NCBI GenBank assembly: GCA_028714995.1 | Contig: JAQTLI010000141.1 | Span: 1 to 7,165 of the forward strand | Length of the DNA stretch: 7,165 bases | Direction of reading: 5' to 3' | Origin: Methylobacter sp. | GTDB taxonomy: Bacteria; Pseudomonadota; Gammaproteobacteria; Methylococcales; Methylomonadaceae | Part shown: positions 5,985 through 7,165 of the stretch, one piece after another | Numbering within the stretch: the first letter of the stretch is position 1 | How the letters are laid out: every line of letters begins with the position of its first letter | Made by a program: the position numbers and the translations under genes | The notes under the pieces: model-generated | What the model was told of the DNA's origin: nothing | Databases searched by the model: none | The model's input: only the letters and a program-made list of their open reading frames with translations

Positions 5985-6493
5985 GTTGCTGTTAAAAAGC
6001 GTAAACGCACCGTTGCGATTTCGTGACGTATGGATGAAACTTTTATCAAAATCAAAGGTGAATGGGGTTACCTGGATCGAGTTGTCGATAAATTTGGCGA
6101 TACCATTGATTTCATGCTCTCCGAACGTAGGGATGAAGAGGCTGCTACAGTTTTCTTCAAGCAGACTATCAACTCTAACGGGCTGCCCGAAAAAGTTGTG
6201 ATGGATAAAATGGTTCTAATTATGCTGGGTTGGAGAATATTAATATCTTGCTGATGCTTGCTCTTGCTGTTTTCTGAACTATATTTAAATATTATTGGTC
6301 AAATACTTGAATAACTTGGTTCAACAGGAGCACCGTTTCATTAAGAAAAACACAAACCAATGATGAATTTCAAAGCCTTTCATTCGGCAATGGCAACCAT
6401 TGATGGAATTGAAACCGCTCATATGATTCGAAAGGGATAGCTGTCTGATGATATATATCCGCCTATAAGCAGTTTATGGCTTAAGCAGAATAA
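5985..6493 (+). pseudogene. Decayed IS6-like DDE transposase, N-terminus missing
   Basis: The best-preserved part is RMDETFIKIKGEWGYLDRVV (from 6027), VDKFGDTIDFML and NSNGLPEKVVMDK, with the first catalytic Asp in MDET and the second in the VDK/GDTIDF or MDK region. After frameshifts follow GSNYAGLENINILLML, LNNLVQQEHRFIKK (the DDE Glu/His segment) and MMNFKAFHSAMATIDGIE to HMIRKG, then ISAYKQFMA. Stops interrupt at 6024 (SWRMDE becomes S*RMDE), after AVF, at RKG*LS and at FMA*AE. The N-terminal helix-turn-helix half is absent, and the fragment abuts the integrase start region back to back. I find no convincing inverted repeat at either end, so the boundaries are approximate. Confidence 0.85.
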
Positions 6494-6568
6494 TTTTGTC
6501 TGTGAGATAGGTGTGATTTGAACTCATTCAATATTGGTGGCAGAACCCCAGATTTATTACCCCCTCCT

Positions 6569-6602
6569 TTGTCATCAAACTGTCATTAACCTAACTTAAG
6601 AT
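6569..6602 (+). promoter_or_regulatory. Pho box with -10: PhoB-dependent promoter
   Basis: TTGTCATCAAACTGTCAT (6569-6586) is two 7-base units (TTGTCAT, CTGTCAT) with an 11-bp period, close to the PhoB consensus CTGTCAT-AAA-CTGTCAT. A -10 TAAGAT (6597-6602) follows after 10 bases, the same spacing as in E. coli phoA. Transcription would start near 6609, giving a leader of about 70 bases before the ATG at 6682. This implies activation under phosphate limitation, by inference from the family. Confidence 0.8.
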
Positions 6603-6681
6603 ATCGATGCTTAATACCAAAAACCGAGATTATGAACTAGCTAATCACATAGTGCCTTTAAGGACAGAGACAACCACAATC

Positions 6682-7165
6682 ATGGAACAAAATAATCTTC
6701 AGCCTGAAAACACGGGCAAACACGACCTCCGTCAGTTGCAGGTGGCTCTGTTAGGATTTGAAGCCGCGAATGAAGAAAGGCTGACCCGAGTTTTTCATAT
6801 TGAGCGGAATGATGATGAATGTAAGTATATTGCTGCAAACCCCTCTAATCAAGCGTGCAGCGATATTCTTATGGTTAATTATGATAACCCTGTGGCGCTG
6901 CAGGAAAAAGACATGATTCTGGGCGCTCATCCGCAAGCGCAAGTGGTTGCGGTAAGCCGGGGGCCTTTACATGAAGCGCCAGTCCATCATATACGCGGAA
7001 TGCTGATTGCTGCCAGAGTTTTAAGCGTACTTGATAAAGTTTCAGTCGAGCCGCGTTCCGAAACGGATTCAGTTCAGTCACAAGTGGCTGCCGAATCAAT
7101 GTTGCAACCGGTTGCAGAAAAGCCCGCATCACAAGATCAGGTTATCGTTACGAAAAAGTTGGCGG
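6682..7165 (+). CDS. Atypical receiver-like protein, N-terminal part (runs off window)
   Basis: The frame is open from ATG 6682 to the window end, 161 codons plus one base. I do not recognise the family for certain. Residues 20-120 look like a receiver fold: a strand VALLGFE (21-27), helix NEERLTRVFHI, strand DILMVNYDNP (61-70), strand QVVAVSR (87-93), then HHIRGMLIAARVLSVLDKV (102-120), like the final strand-helix of receiver domains. The usual acidic pair after strand 1 is absent, and the residue in the phospho-Asp position of DILMVNYDNP appears to be Asn66, so phosphorylation is unlikely. Residues 121-155 are a Ser/Gln/Pro/Glu-rich linker, hinting at a further domain beyond the window. No good Shine-Dalgarno precedes the ATG; AAGGA lies 17 bases away. 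The Pho box upstream suggests phosphate-responsive expression. Confidence 0.7.
   Translation, partial: MEQNNLQPENTGKHDLRQLQVALLGFEAANEERLTRVFHIERNDDECKYIAANPSNQACSDILMVNYDNPVALQEKDMILGAHPQAQVVAVSRGPLHEAPVHHIRGMLIAARVLSVLDKVSVEPRSETDSVQSQVAAESMLQPVAEKPASQDQVIVTKKLA

Noticed and set aside
5986..6201. 71-codon plus frame overlapping the transposase fragment
   Set aside because: The recognisable IS6-like protein is in the neighbouring frame (from 6030); this one is out of frame.
6537..6548. Possible IS6-type terminal repeat (GGTGGCAGAACC)
   Set aside because: It shares only a few bases with IS6-family ends as I remember them, and no matching left end is present.
6751..7132. Two minus-strand frames near the window end
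   Set aside because: They are shadows of the open plus frame starting at 6682, which has a promoter and plausible protein structure.
1..7165. CRISPR arrays, toxin-antitoxin pairs or other defence genes
   Set aside because: No regularly spaced repeats and no candidate small paired genes or defence domains were found.

Overview
The window looks like chromosomal DNA of a gammaproteobacterial methylotroph, most likely a methanotroph of the order Methylococcales. The evidence is a XoxF-type (lanthanide-class) PQQ methanol dehydrogenase, a methenyl-tetrahydrofolate cyclohydrolase (FchA), and gammaproteobacterial-type LpxH, periplasmic cyclophilin and CysS. The taxonomic call is inference from protein character only.

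Layout. Positions 1-582 (minus) hold the first 194 codons of xoxF, cut by the window edge. Positions 583-925 are a non-coding region upstream of xoxF that is crowded with dyads and an 11-bp-phased direct repeat. Positions 926-2319 (minus) carry a periplasmic cyclophilin gene followed by lpxH, separated by a strong hairpin. A divergent intergenic region leads into cysS (2498-3913, plus), whose sigma70-like -10 box lies almost on the start codon. A REP-like palindrome separates cysS from fchA (3995-4624, plus). A strong promoter (4680-4708) then drives a tRNA cluster Pro(TGG)-Arg(TCT)-His(GTG).

Immediately 3' of tRNA-His lies a dead zone (about 5013-6500). It holds a badly eroded tyrosine-recombinase (integrase) gene on the minus strand and an eroded IS6-like transposase fragment on the plus strand. 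Both contain many stop codons, and a striking share sit where the family has tryptophan. This is the classic position for the remnant of an integrated mobile element.

From about 6550 functional DNA resumes. A near-consensus Pho box with a correctly spaced -10 precedes an open frame that starts at 6682 and runs off the end. It encodes a protein with a receiver-like but apparently non-phosphorylatable N-terminal domain.

How the genes fit together: XoxF oxidises methanol to formaldehyde in the periplasm, and FchA interconverts methenyl- and formyl-tetrahydrofolate in the C1 pathway between formate and methylene-H4F. The other intact genes are housekeeping: lipid A synthesis, protein folding and translation. 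The most interesting points are the PhoB-type promoter in front of the atypical receiver gene, the symmetric elements upstream of xoxF, and the near-leaderless cysS transcript.
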